This document shows positions 26,015 through 34,547 of a stretch of 43,204 nt of DNA, one piece after another (the stretch's first letter is position 1; each line of letters begins with the position of its first letter). Under the pieces are notes generated by a model. It was given only the letters and a program-made list of their open reading frames with translations, was not told where the DNA came from and did no database searches. The translations under genes and the position numbers were made by a program. This DNA comes from Desulfobulbaceae bacterium (GTDB taxonomy: Bacteria > Desulfobacterota > Desulfobulbia > Desulfobulbales > Desulfobulbaceae): assembly GCA_030613515.1 (NCBI GenBank), contig JAUWLT010000002.1, forward strand, positions 1 to 43,204, given 5' to 3'.

Positions 26015-26341
26015 TTACGCTAAATAATCATCTACTGATCTGTAGAGAGGAATAAATGTATCAAAACCTGAAATTTCCAGCACCTCTTTCACATGAGCCT
26101 GAGCGCTGCATATGGAAAATTTCCAGGAGTTTTTTTTCATTAATTTTGACAGATTTAATATTGTCCTGAGTCCGGCGCTGGAAATATAATCTAACCGGGA
26201 AAAATCCATTATCACATCGCACTTTGGAGGATCAAAATTTTTATTCGACCAATCCTCTAATTCACTTGATCCTATAGTATCAAGCCTGCCTTGGACAGCA
26301 ACGATCATCACATCGTTTTTTTGAGATACAGTAATGTTCAT
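26015..26341 (-). CDS. STAS-domain anti-sigma factor antagonist
   Basis: 108 residues, a single STAS domain: MNITVSQKNDVMIVAVQGRL, DVIMDFSRLDYISSAGLRTI and late FDTFIPLYRSVDDYLA. The serine pair in DYISSAGLR is the usual phosphorylation site of SpoIIAA/RsbV-type proteins. I start at the ATG five codons inside the longest frame because GGGGAAAG precedes it. It is the last gene of a cluster with an RsbW-like kinase and a SpoIIE-type phosphatase, completing a partner-switching circuit. No cognate sigma factor lies nearby. Confidence 0.88.
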   Translation of the reverse strand: MNITVSQKNDVMIVAVQGRLDTIGSSELEDWSNKNFDPPKCDVIMDFSRLDYISSAGLRTILNLSKLMKKNSWKFSICSAQAHVKEVLEISGFDTFIPLYRSVDDYLA

Positions 26342-26357
26342 TTCTTTCCCCATCCGG

Positions 26358-26771
26358 TTAGGTTAGCTTTTTCTCAATATGCAGTATGTTGGTATTATCT
26401 GTTCTGGTGTATGAAATAGTGTCTGCGTAATGCTTTACAAGGTACAATCCAAGCCCACCTGCCTTTCTTTGGTCAATTGGCAGGTGAACATCCGGATCCG
26501 GTATTTTTGTAGGATCAAATTCCGGTCCCTGATCGGTAATTGTGATGACAAGTTTATCTTTTTCCCGGCATAATTTGATTTCAACAGGGTGTATTGTGTT
26601 GTTTTCAACGTGCTCTGTATAGTTTGCATAAATTTCTTCAACAATCAGGTTTATTTCAAATAATTGTTTTTTTGATAAACTCCAGGAAGATGCTATCCTC
26701 CCCAGGTTTACCCTCAACTCATCCAGCCCCTTGCTGAAGTTCTGTATTTGAAATTCCTCAACTGTCTTCAT
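26358..26771 (-). CDS. RsbW/SpoIIAB-like anti-sigma serine kinase
   Basis: 137 residues, a GHKL ATPase of the HATPase_c_2 type. The N box is INLIVEEIYANYTEH, followed by LVITITDQGPEFDPTKIPDP and GGLGLYLVKHYAD (G boxes). Such proteins phosphorylate a STAS antagonist and bind a sigma factor or another output protein. It starts 22 bases after the ABC transporter gene and is followed by the STAS gene. The output partner is not identifiable; it could be a distant sigma factor or the transporter itself. Confidence 0.88.
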   Translation of the reverse strand: MKTVEEFQIQNFSKGLDELRVNLGRIASSWSLSKKQLFEINLIVEEIYANYTEHVENNTIHPVEIKLCREKDKLVITITDQGPEFDPTKIPDPDVHLPIDQRKAGGLGLYLVKHYADTISYTRTDNTNILHIEKKLT

Positions 26772-26793
26772 ATCTTAGAATGCAGAATTTATC

Positions 26794-29313
26794 CTAATTA
26801 TCTCCATGAATAAGTTCATAGAGTAATCCTTTTTGTTCGATCAGATCCTGGTATGTTCCTAATTCTACAAGTTTACCGGCTTTCATAACTCCGATTTTAC
26901 TAAAACCTTCAATGCTGTCCAGACGATGAACAACAGCTATAACTGTTCGCCTGCCCCGCCAGTTCTGTTCAATGAGTCCCTGAATTCGGGCCTGTGATTT
27001 GTTATCGAGAGCTGAGGTCGATTCATCCATGAGAATAATTTTCGGCTCTTTCAGCAACACTCTGGCAATGGCCAGTTTTTGTTTTTGTCCACCGGAAAGC
27101 CTGTTCCCCATGCTCCCCAAATGATAGTCCATGCCAGCTTCTGCAATGGACTCAAGGCAATCCTCCACTATCAGCAGGCGAATAATTCCCTGGCTTATTC
27201 TTTCCTGAACAACACTCTGTTCGGTTTTTATTCTGCCGAAGAGGATGTTATTCAGAATGGATTGTTCAGGAATGTAGGATGCTTCCTGAAAAGGATTAAA
27301 TTTGCCGGGAAAAGCCTTTTCACTCCATTGTGGCCATTCTTTTCTGCAGAACAGGATTAATTCTTCAAGTTCAGGCTGAAGGGGACCCCGCTTATGAATC
27401 CCTGGTATATATTGCAGGGCAAGTTCAAGAAGAAAATGTTGCTCTTTTGCGGAAAGATTGTCCGGTGTTTTCTCTCCAAGATGGTTGAGTATGATTTGAC
27501 AGGTATCCAACTGGTCAGCCGGAATCAGAATTTTGTCGGTAGATTGATCAATCCCTTCCGGCTTTGAAAGGATATCCAGGCATTGCCTCACCAGATCAAC
27601 ACCCAGGAAGAGCAGACTGCCGGTCAACCCCATTTTGTCCAGAAACATTCTGAACTGTGCGTCTGCAGCAAAGGAGGAAAATGAAAATGAATCCGTGGCC
27701 GGTGTACTGAAAATGATGTTTTCTATGACACTGGCACGGTGCAGGTAGTGGTCCTTTCGGTAGAACTCTATATGTTTTCCCAGTAATTGTTCAGCATCTT
27801 CTCTGAATTGTTTCCGCATCCGAATAACCTTGGCAATCATTCCCTTTTCCTCCGGGTCAAGAAAACTATCGAGGCCAAAGCGTATAACATCCACGAATAA
27901 TCCGGCTTGCTGCAGGGCAAGAATGAGTTGGTCCAGACTTGGCGGCTGGTATTTTTCTCCAGAGGATACGGTGCTGCCTGCGGCGCGATGGGCGTACAGC
28001 AGATTTTCACGAATGGTACCTGAAAAGATGAATGGATGTTGTGAGATGTAGCCGACATGCCGAATAATATCTTTTTTGCCCATCTCTTTTACTTCATGCC
28101 CATCCAGCAGAATTGAACCGCTGCTATAGTCAAACATCTTGGCAATGCAATGCACCAGGGTACTCTTGCCGCTCCCTGAAAAACCAACCAGTGCCATGTG
28201 CTCCCCGGCTTGCAGGGAAAAGGAGACATTTTTAAGTAAAGTGACCCCGTTAGTCGTTGTATAGCACAGGTTGGACACCTGTAAATGGCCGGCAAGTTTT
28301 TCCACCGGTTGCATGCTGATGGCCGGAGGATATCCGGCAGGAAGATCAAAATACTGCATGACCCGATGATAGCGAACTTTGGCATCCTGGTAGACCTGGT
28401 AGTATTCAATAAGTTCTTTCCAGGGATCATAGAGCTTTTCCTGTGCGGACAGGAATGCAACCATGGAGCCAAGTTCGAGTTGGCCGTTCATAACCAGATA
28501 GCCGCCAAAGAGAAACACCACAAAGGGTCCGAGGCTTACAAAGTAGTTATTGACGGTTTTGATGCTGAAACGCAAAAGAGACCACTTAATCCTGATAGCC
28601 TGTAACCCCTTTACCAGCCCATTGAATTTCTTTTCTTCCTGGGCATAAGCACCATGGACATTTATTTCCATCACCCCGGTAATGGATTCAGCAATCTGGC
28701 TGGCCACCAGTCGTGACTGATCCACCCGCTGCTTGTTTAAACGATTTGTTTTTTTCTGAAGATAGGGGATGAGAAAGACAGCAACAGGGTATATGCCAAG
28801 AGTGGCCAAGGCTAATTTGGGATTTAACCAGAGCAGATACCCGGCAAAGGCGAGCAGAGTGAGAATGTTTGACAGTGGAACTGCCAGTGCCATGCCGGCA
28901 AAGGTTCCTGCAGTATTTAACTCCGTCATCAGTGAGGAGACGACCATTCCCGGCTGGGTATTGCGGAAGAAATGGAGGGGCAGGGTGATGATGTGGTCAT
29001 AAAGCTCCTTTCGCATGGAAAGTATGGCCTGTTCACCGATACGTGCCTGCAGGTAGTTAATGGCAAGTTTTATGACGCCGGTGGCGGTAACCGCCAGCAG
29101 ATAAATAGCACAATAGAGCAGCAGACTGTTAAATTTGCCAAGGACTATAGCGTCATTGATAATTCTCTTCTGCATTTCCAGAGGAATAACTCTGGCAAAC
29201 ACAATACCCACAATCAGCAGCAAGAGCAGAAACTGGATTTTCAGGTTTCCTTTGAACGCCCAGGAAAATAACGATTTCCGGGTGACAGGGATGGGGGAGT
29301 GAGGAGTGCTCAT
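26794..29313 (-). CDS. ABC exporter (membrane and ATPase fused) with a very large insertion in the ATPase domain
   Basis: 839 residues against about 580-600 for a standard half-exporter. Residues 25-320 are the six-helix membrane domain. The ATPase domain has Walker A GFSGSGKST (377-385), Q-loop Q425 (YISQHPFIFSGTIRENLLY), signature LSGGQ (739-743), Walker B IILMDE (759-764) and H-loop H797. The Q-loop to signature distance is about 314 residues, where 60-80 is usual. The insertion contains two further Q-loop-like sites (SVIENIIFS at 528-536; EQSILNNILFG at 683-693), as if the helical subdomain had been repeated. Substrate unknown. The start overlaps the stop of the SpoIIE-type phosphatase gene, so expression is coupled. 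Confidence 0.88.
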   Translation of the reverse strand: MSTPHSPIPVTRKSLFSWAFKGNLKIQFLLLLLIVGIVFARVIPLEMQKRIINDAIVLGKFNSLLLYCAIYLLAVTATGVIKLAINYLQARIGEQAILSMRKELYDHIITLPLHFFRNTQPGMVVSSLMTELNTAGTFAGMALAVPLSNILTLLAFAGYLLWLNPKLALATLGIYPVAVFLIPYLQKKTNRLNKQRVDQSRLVASQIAESITGVMEINVHGAYAQEEKKFNGLVKGLQAIRIKWSLLRFSIKTVNNYFVSLGPFVVFLFGGYLVMNGQLELGSMVAFLSAQEKLYDPWKELIEYYQVYQDAKVRYHRVMQYFDLPAGYPPAISMQPVEKLAGHLQVSNLCYTTTNGVTLLKNVSFSLQAGEHMALVGFSGSGKSTLVHCIAKMFDYSSGSILLDGHEVKEMGKKDIIRHVGYISQHPFIFSGTIRENLLYAHRAAGSTVSSGEKYQPPSLDQLILALQQAGLFVDVIRFGLDSFLDPEEKGMIAKVIRMRKQFREDAEQLLGKHIEFYRKDHYLHRASVIENIIFSTPATDSFSFSSFAADAQFRMFLDKMGLTGSLLFLGVDLVRQCLDILSKPEGIDQSTDKILIPADQLDTCQIILNHLGEKTPDNLSAKEQHFLLELALQYIPGIHKRGPLQPELEELILFCRKEWPQWSEKAFPGKFNPFQEASYIPEQSILNNILFGRIKTEQSVVQERISQGIIRLLIVEDCLESIAEAGMDYHLGSMGNRLSGGQKQKLAIARVLLKEPKIILMDESTSALDNKSQARIQGLIEQNWRGRRTVIAVVHRLDSIEGFSKIGVMKAGKLVELGTYQDLIEQKGLLYELIHGDN

Positions 29314-31154
29314 TATGAGGTTTGTCGGGTTTCCGAATGGGTGGATGTCGCACCGTCAATGGTGATCGCTACCAGAGTGATATCATCATGCAAGGCCATA
29401 CTTCCCCTGAATTCATCAATGGCTGCTGTTATGCATTCCAGAAGGGCAGACGGCGACAGATGGTGATTTTCCGCAATAATATCTTTCAACCGTTGCCTGC
29501 CAAACTGTTCTCTTGTCTCATTTTCAGCTTCCCAGGCCCCGTCGCTGCTGATAAGGACGACAGCTTTTTCTCCGGCAAGGGCAAGAGTATTTGTTTGAAA
29601 TTGATAATCGGCGTCAAGGCCAAGGACCAGACCTTTGCCCTTTATGTCTATAAATTCTCCGCGTGCCGGGACAAAAAGGATTCCGGGATCATGGCCGGCC
29701 CGGACCCATTGCAATTCCTGCCGTGCGGCATCAATAGTAAGATAGAACAGGGACGCAAAATTACCTGACTGAGAAGTGTCCCGGCACAGCTGCAGATTGA
29801 CATCAGCAATCAATTGATGCGGGCTCCCCGGCTGGTCGATTCTGGACCGCACTAAAGCACGCAACGTGGCCATCAGCAATGCCGCACCGATACCGTGGCC
29901 AACCACATCACCAACCACAACGTGCAGCCTGCCTGGCTGGGAATCAGATTCAATGAAATCAAAATAGTCTCCGCCGGTTTCGTCGCAGTACACGCTCAAA
30001 CCGCTCACTTCCAGTCCGTTCTTAGAATAGTCGCTTTGCGGCAAAAGCGTCAACTGAACCTCTCTGGCTATATTCATTGCTTCCTGCAATTGAAGGCCTT
30101 TCTCAAGTTGATTGCTCATTGTATTAAAGTTTCTGGTCAGCTCTCCAACTTCGTCCCTGCTGGTTACCGGGAGTGGCTCACCAAAGATTCCCTGAGCCAG
30201 ATTGCTTGCGGTTTGAGAAACTTTTTTGATGGCCCGGGTCGTCTGAGTAATCATTAATCGAATAAAGAGGAGAATGATACCGATGCAGGCAACAGCTGTC
30301 AGAAAATACACCAGGCGAAAGTGAATAATTGGTCGCAGAACTTTTTTTCCCGGTGCAATGACGACCATGGTCCAGGGGACTTCTTTAAGCCGATAAAAAC
30401 CACTGATTTCTTTTGGTGGCCGTCCCGGGCCGAAAACAGTACCGGATTTATTGTCCTTCAGGGCAGCCATGGTTTTTTGTTCAAGAAGATCTGTTGTGCC
30501 AAATAATTGTGTGTCTTTTCCCGGAATTTTATTCTGCTCATTGATGGTGCTGGTCAGAACATGACCATCAAGATCAACGATGTAGGCTTTATAGACATTC
30601 CACCATGGAGTTTGAACGGTCTTGGAAATAAGTGATTCGAAATCGATAATAACCTCTATCCTTCCAGTCGTATCGCCCTTATCATCAACAAAGTTGCTCA
30701 CCAGAGTGAATGTTTTACTATTGTGTTCGACATTGTAGGCTGGTGCTGTTACGTCAAACAGGCCCCTGAAAGTATGCCGGTTTCCATTGCCTGTCATTTT
30801 TCGGCGCATGCCCCATCGTCCCTGATTACTCATATTTTCCGGCCAGTCCACTTTTACATCGACCACACCATCAATTTTGTTCAGTTGATCAATGATAAAT
30901 TTCTGAATAGTGTCAGTTGAATTTATTTTTCTCAGATCTTCGAGAAGAAAGACTATTTTTTTTGGTTGGTTAAGCCGCATGTCGATATTGTGGGCCGCCC
31001 GTTCAAGGTTGGCTAAAGCAGCCTGACCCCACTGGTCAAGCAGCACTTTTCTAACAGCACGAAAGCCGAACAGACCTGCAAGGGTAAGAAACAGAAAGAT
31101 TGGTACCAGTATAAAAATAATGGTTCGCTGATGAAGAGTTTTGGGGTGATACAT
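29313..31154 (-). CDS. Membrane SpoIIE-type (PP2C) serine phosphatase with Cache-like sensor and HAMP
   Basis: 613 residues. Two membrane helices (about 11-31 and 280-302) enclose a Cache-like extracytoplasmic domain. HAMP follows at about 303-355 (GELTRNFNTMSNQLEKG), then a PP2C/SpoIIE phosphatase domain: AREVQLTLLPQ, ETGGDYFDFIE, VVVGDVVGHGIGAALLMATL, and the terminal ALHDDITLVAITI. The metal-binding Asp residues in GGDYFD, GDVVGHG and HDD are present. It would dephosphorylate the STAS antagonist in response to an external signal. It begins 51 bases after hgcB with its own ribosome-binding site (AAAGG), so it may be transcribed with the hgcAB operon. Confidence 0.9.
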   Translation of the reverse strand: MYHPKTLHQRTIIFILVPIFLFLTLAGLFGFRAVRKVLLDQWGQAALANLERAAHNIDMRLNQPKKIVFLLEDLRKINSTDTIQKFIIDQLNKIDGVVDVKVDWPENMSNQGRWGMRRKMTGNGNRHTFRGLFDVTAPAYNVEHNSKTFTLVSNFVDDKGDTTGRIEVIIDFESLISKTVQTPWWNVYKAYIVDLDGHVLTSTINEQNKIPGKDTQLFGTTDLLEQKTMAALKDNKSGTVFGPGRPPKEISGFYRLKEVPWTMVVIAPGKKVLRPIIHFRLVYFLTAVACIGIILLFIRLMITQTTRAIKKVSQTASNLAQGIFGEPLPVTSRDEVGELTRNFNTMSNQLEKGLQLQEAMNIAREVQLTLLPQSDYSKNGLEVSGLSVYCDETGGDYFDFIESDSQPGRLHVVVGDVVGHGIGAALLMATLRALVRSRIDQPGSPHQLIADVNLQLCRDTSQSGNFASLFYLTIDAARQELQWVRAGHDPGILFVPARGEFIDIKGKGLVLGLDADYQFQTNTLALAGEKAVVLISSDGAWEAENETREQFGRQRLKDIIAENHHLSPSALLECITAAIDEFRGSMALHDDITLVAITIDGATSTHSETRQTS

Positions 31155-31205
31155 ATCAACCTTTCACAGTAATATCTTCAGTACAGGTATCGAAAAACAC
31201 TTCGA

Positions 31206-31475
31206 TTAGCAGCATGGCCCTTCAATACCCAGTAGTTCGTTAATGATCCCGCGTACGCATCCTTCACCAGCTTCCACTGTGATTGCTCCTGTGGGACAGT
31301 TGCGCATGCAGGCGCCGCATTCCATGCACAGGTTGCGGGCAGCCATGACTGCTTTTTTATCTTTGATGATAAAAACGCCGTGCGGGCAGACCACGGTACA
31401 CATGGAACATCCTATGCATTTGTTCTGGTCACATTCAAGGGTGACCACATCTTCGAGATAGTGAAATTCAGTCAT
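31206..31475 (-). CDS. hgcB: HgcB, two-[4Fe-4S] ferredoxin of mercury methylation
   Basis: 89 residues. Two CxxCxxCxxxC clusters (C20/23/26/30 and C50/53/56/60) bind [4Fe-4S] centres. The HgcB features are present: C73 and a C-terminal vicinal pair C88-C89, proposed to bind and pass on Hg or its methylated form. HgcB reduces the corrinoid of HgcA after each methyl transfer. I start at MTEFHYLED, where ribosome-binding site AAGGAG lies 7-8 bases upstream; the longer frame would read back through hgcA. It begins 11 bases after the hgcA stop. Confidence 0.96.
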   Translation of the reverse strand: MTEFHYLEDVVTLECDQNKCIGCSMCTVVCPHGVFIIKDKKAVMAARNLCMECGACMRNCPTGAITVEAGEGCVRGIINELLGIEGPCC

Positions 31476-31486
31476 TGTTTTTCTCC

Positions 31487-32602
31487 TTATGCCAGCCACA
31501 ACGAAGCAGCCCACAATCCTGTTCCGCTGACAATGAAAATGAACTGAACCGGCATTGCCCGAAGCATCTCTTTTTTGACACCATTGAGTGAGGTGTAGGT
31601 CGAAGCGCCGGTAAAGGCCATGCCGAACCAGGAGGAAACGGCCAGAGTGATGAGCAGCCAGGAGCTTTTTGCGAGCAAAGAATAGTCCATACCAAAAACT
31701 GTTGATGTGAACAGCAAAGCAAAGAGAACCAGACCGCACAAGCCTCCCTTGACGCTGAAAGCCCTGCCTGGAATCCAGGGCAGCAGCAGCGGAACAGCAA
31801 TGGTACCGGCCGCAATTCCGGTCAGGAGGGCCAGAGACGGCGGCAGGCCATGGCTGACTGCGGCCTGCAGAAATGGTCCGTCTCCGACAAAACCGGCCAG
31901 CAGGAGAAAAAACAGGATAATAGGGAGCCCCTGCTGCAAGGCCTGCATGATCTCAACAGGGATCAGCACCAATCGCTCATGCAAAGGAAACTCTTTGATC
32001 CGCATCTTAGTCGTCGCTTTGCAGTCATTATCCAGAAACGCAGGCAGATCCTGCAACATCACCGGTCCATAGGTAACGGAAAAGCCGCTGAATTTTTTTA
32101 TTTCAAAGGCGGCTACCCCGGTTGCACCCAGCTGCGGGACAATCAGCTTTCGGTGACTGACCACGTCCTGCAACCGTGAAGCCTTGATGCGGTCTATCAG
32201 TTCCTCGGTACCAAAGGTTCCTTTACCGGCAGCACACCAGACATTGATCCCTTTTGTATCCAGCACCAGTATCCAGCATGACTTGTCGCCCATGGTCCGG
32301 CGGAGCAGATCAAAGCTTAATTTGTAGTTGGCTGTTACCAGGACGGGGCTGTCGTTTATCGGCTCACCCATCCCATAGAGACCGGGATCTACGGTAAAAT
32401 GATCACGGCCGATATTCCAGCGCACCAGGTAATGGCCGCGTTTGTCTGCCCAATGAAGATCTGAGCCAATCCTTGGAACTTCGCCTACCTTAGTCATCAC
32501 TGTGCCAAGGACAACGGGCTGGTCTTTAGAGGGAAGTCGAAACTCTCCTGCCCCCTCCGGCACAGGCTGGGCCATGGGCAGGATCATCAAGGGTGCATTC
32601 AT
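31487..32602 (-). CDS. hgcA: HgcA, corrinoid mercury methyltransferase
   Basis: 371 residues. The diagnostic cap-helix motif NVWCAAGK lies at 120-127, with C123 the lower-axial cobalt ligand that allows methyl-carbanion transfer to Hg(II). The cytoplasmic corrinoid-binding domain (about 20-215) is followed by five membrane helices in the C-terminal 150 residues. With HgcB it makes methylmercury from Hg(II), using a methyl group from the one-carbon pathway. The ATG overlaps the permease stop codon (ATGA), indicating translational coupling with the metal-transport gene. CFeSP (CdhD) shares the corrinoid domain but lacks this motif and the membrane part, so the call is firm. Confidence 0.97.
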   Translation of the reverse strand: MNAPLMILPMAQPVPEGAGEFRLPSKDQPVVLGTVMTKVGEVPRIGSDLHWADKRGHYLVRWNIGRDHFTVDPGLYGMGEPINDSPVLVTANYKLSFDLLRRTMGDKSCWILVLDTKGINVWCAAGKGTFGTEELIDRIKASRLQDVVSHRKLIVPQLGATGVAAFEIKKFSGFSVTYGPVMLQDLPAFLDNDCKATTKMRIKEFPLHERLVLIPVEIMQALQQGLPIILFFLLLAGFVGDGPFLQAAVSHGLPPSLALLTGIAAGTIAVPLLLPWIPGRAFSVKGGLCGLVLFALLFTSTVFGMDYSLLAKSSWLLITLAVSSWFGMAFTGASTYTSLNGVKKEMLRAMPVQFIFIVSGTGLWAASLWLA

Positions 32603-33843
32603 TTTGTACTGTCCTCGTGAAGTGGTGATAAGGGCTGGAGTGATATCGGTTCATCTGTCCGGCACGAACCTCCAAAGCCGCAATCTGCAGCCTCCATGTG
32701 TACGTGATCATGACTGTGAGCGTGATCATGACCGGTGGAACAGGTCCCGGATGAGCAGCCACAGCCGTCTCCCTTGCCAAACCAGCCCCGTAAAATGGCA
32801 TACAAAGGGTGGATGGAAAGGGCTAACAGCAAAAGAGTGGCAGATGTCATCAGCCAGCCCGGCAGGACATCTGCAACCTGACCGACAGCCGCAACGGCAG
32901 AGACGCCAAGGGAGAGGTAAACGGCATCAACGGCAAGCCCGCAAAGGACACTGACGATTGCAATGGATGATAAATATAAAATGGTGGCCCGTTTGCCAAG
33001 CATACCCACCAGGACGGAAAGTGAGGTGACATTGGTTGCCGGTCCGACCAGCAGAAAGACCAGGGCCGTTCCGGGGCTGACGCCCTTCATGATAAAGGCT
33101 GCTGCAATGGGAGTTGATGCCGTAGCGCAGATATAGAGGGGAATACCAAAGGTCAGCATGAGCAGCATGGACCCGAGCCCACCGCCCAGGTATCTGGCGA
33201 TCACTGCATCGGGAACCAAGACGCTGATGAGTCCTGCCAGAAGTATACCGACAAAAAACCAGCCGGCAAGATCTGCCCAGAGATCGGTAGCAGCATATTT
33301 TACACCTATCCGCAGCTTTTCAAGCAGGGGATGATGGTGTTTATGTTCATCCGGCGGGCAATCAATCCCGTCACAGCAGTTATCTATGGGACAGCTCAGG
33401 TCAGGAGTTGCCTGTTTGCTCTCGTCCGGAGGGTTAAAAAAGTTTTCAGCACAGCCGGCTACAAAGGCGGAAATAAAGGCAGAGATCGGCCGGGCAATGG
33501 TCATGATGGGATCAAGCAGAGCCCAGGTGATGGAAATGGAGTCCACACCGGATTCCGGAGTGGAAATAAGAAATGCCGTGGTAGCCCCGTTATTTGCCCC
33601 CTGTTTTTTCAACGAGGCCGCCGCCGGCAGGACACCGCAGGAACAGAGCGGAATGGGGATACCGAGCAAGGCTGCCTTGAAAACTGAGCTGAAACGCCCA
33701 CTGCCCAGATGGGCCGCCACATAGGCCGGGGACAGGAACATTTTGAGCAGTCCGCCTATCAAAAGACCAAACAGGATATAGATCGAGGCCTGCTGGAGCA
33801 TGTCCCAAGAGGCTAGAAGGACGTTATTGATAAAGGTGAGCAT
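32599..33843 (-). CDS. SO_0444-type Cu/Zn permease (DUF318 fold)
   Basis: 414 residues with about 8-10 membrane helices. Paired conserved motifs are IPIPLCSCGVLPAAASLKKQ and ISTPESGVDSISITWALLDP in the first half, and GIPLYICATASTPIAAAF with LLVGPATNVTSL in the second half, as in the SO_0444 family of Cu/Zn efflux permeases related to ArsP. The cytoplasmic or periplasmic loop (about 148-175) holds CPIDNCCDGIDCPPDEHKHHH. The tail is rich in Cys and His (GCGCSSGTC; HDHAHSHDHVH), a probable metal-binding region. It starts 2 bases after the regulator gene and overlaps hgcA by 4 bases. Arsenical transport is the main alternative. Confidence 0.85.
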   Translation of the reverse strand: MLTFINNVLLASWDMLQQASIYILFGLLIGGLLKMFLSPAYVAAHLGSGRFSSVFKAALLGIPIPLCSCGVLPAAASLKKQGANNGATTAFLISTPESGVDSISITWALLDPIMTIARPISAFISAFVAGCAENFFNPPDESKQATPDLSCPIDNCCDGIDCPPDEHKHHHPLLEKLRIGVKYAATDLWADLAGWFFVGILLAGLISVLVPDAVIARYLGGGLGSMLLMLTFGIPLYICATASTPIAAAFIMKGVSPGTALVFLLVGPATNVTSLSVLVGMLGKRATILYLSSIAIVSVLCGLAVDAVYLSLGVSAVAAVGQVADVLPGWLMTSATLLLLALSIHPLYAILRGWFGKGDGCGCSSGTCSTGHDHAHSHDHVHMEAADCGFGGSCRTDEPISLQPLSPLHEDSTK

Positions 33844-33845
33844 GA

Positions 33846-34226
33846 TTATTTGTCCTCACGGAGATGTTCAAGGGCCAGATGAATAAGTGAGCTGACATGA
33901 CTGTCATTGAGTCGGTAATAAAGAACAGGCCCCTCGCGCCGATTAGACACTAATTGTAATTGTCTCAGTTGACGCAGCTGATGACTAACCGCTGATTCGC
34001 TGACCCCGACAAACAGGGCCAGGTCGCAGACACACATTTCCTCACGATCCAGGGCCCACAGAATTCGCAACCGATTGGGATCGCCCATAGCTTTGAACAG
34101 GGCTGCCAGCTGTTCATTTTCTCTTGGGGGCAAAGCATGTTCTTTTGCTGTCCGCACTCTATCCTGATGGATACAACGGCATTCACACTGTTCACTTTGT
34201 GCAGGTAGATTTTTTTTCATTTTCAT
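33846..34226 (-). CDS. ArsR/SmtB-family (CadC-like) metal-sensing repressor
   Basis: 126 residues. A winged HTH is formed by MGDPNRLRILWALDREEMC, VCDLALFVGVSESAVSHQL and RREGPVLYYRLND. The metal-site motif is CVCD at the third helix, as in CadC and ArsR. Extra N-terminal cysteines and a His (CECRCIH) match the CadC arrangement for Cd/Pb/Zn binding, and the C-terminal helix has HVSSLIHLALEH, similar to the SmtB zinc site. It is the first gene of the operon ending in hgcB and should repress its own promoter, where a dyad operator covers the -10. Two starts (34226 and 34220) are possible. Confidence 0.93.
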   Translation of the reverse strand: MKMKKNLPAQSEQCECRCIHQDRVRTAKEHALPPRENEQLAALFKAMGDPNRLRILWALDREEMCVCDLALFVGVSESAVSHQLRQLRQLQLVSNRREGPVLYYRLNDSHVSSLIHLALEHLREDK

Positions 34227-34243
34227 TATTCGCAGTTTTTTTA

Positions 34244-34267
34244 ATATATGATCATTTGTTCATATAT
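34244..34267. promoter_or_regulatory. ArsR/SmtB-type operator (12-2-12-like dyad)
   Basis: ATATATGATCA and TGTTCATATAT flank a TT centre; 10 of 11 positions are complementary. This is the usual form of SmtB/CadC/ArsR operators (ATATATGAACA-like half-sites). It begins 17 bases before the regulator ATG and covers the -10 element. Confidence 0.85.
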
Positions 34268-34291
34268 AGAGTTGTCTATGGGGGTTGTCAA
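34263..34291 (-). promoter_or_regulatory. Sigma-70-type promoter of the regulator-permease-hgcAB operon
   Basis: On the minus strand a perfect -35 TTGACA (34286-34291) is followed by a 17-base spacer and -10 TATATA (34263-34268). The operator at 34244-34267 overlaps the -10, so a bound repressor would block polymerase. Confidence 0.85.
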
Positions 34292-34333
34292 GTGTGATAC
34301 TTGCAAAAAAAGCATATAGCGTAATAATCTCCA

Positions 34334-34352
34334 CTGTCTGAAAACAAGACAG
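34334..34352. promoter_or_regulatory. CTGTCT...AGACAG dyad, possible enhancer site
   Basis: CTGTCT (34334-34339) and AGACAG (34347-34352) are inverted copies, about 130 bases upstream of the sigma-54 promoter at 34480. The half-site is related to, but shorter than, TGTCTCA/TGAGACA near the copper operons. Confidence 0.3.
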
Positions 34353-34479
34353 ATCACCCCCATCCCTCACTGCTCCACTGTATAATATTAAGACAGTAGT
34401 CATTTACTCTTTGTCGCCTATGTCCTATTTTTTATTTAAATTTAGATAGTTACGAGGCAAGAGTGCATTGATCTTAAAC

Positions 34480-34495
34480 TGGCACAAACAATGCT
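34480..34495 (+). promoter_or_regulatory. Sigma-54 promoter of the SHOCT gene
   Basis: TGGCACAAACAATGCT matches the -24 (TGGCAC) and -12 (TGCT) elements, with GG and GC separated by exactly ten bases. It lies 53 bases before the ATG at 34548. Confidence 0.7.
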
Positions 34496-34547
34496 TTAAG
34501 GAGGGTGCAATCAGGTAACACACAACTTTCATATACAGGAGCAAACA

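Noticed and set aside
31206-31739. 177-residue ferredoxin with a long N-terminal extension
   Set aside because: The first 88 codons overlap hgcA in another frame; the HgcB domain and its ribosome-binding site support the start at 31475.
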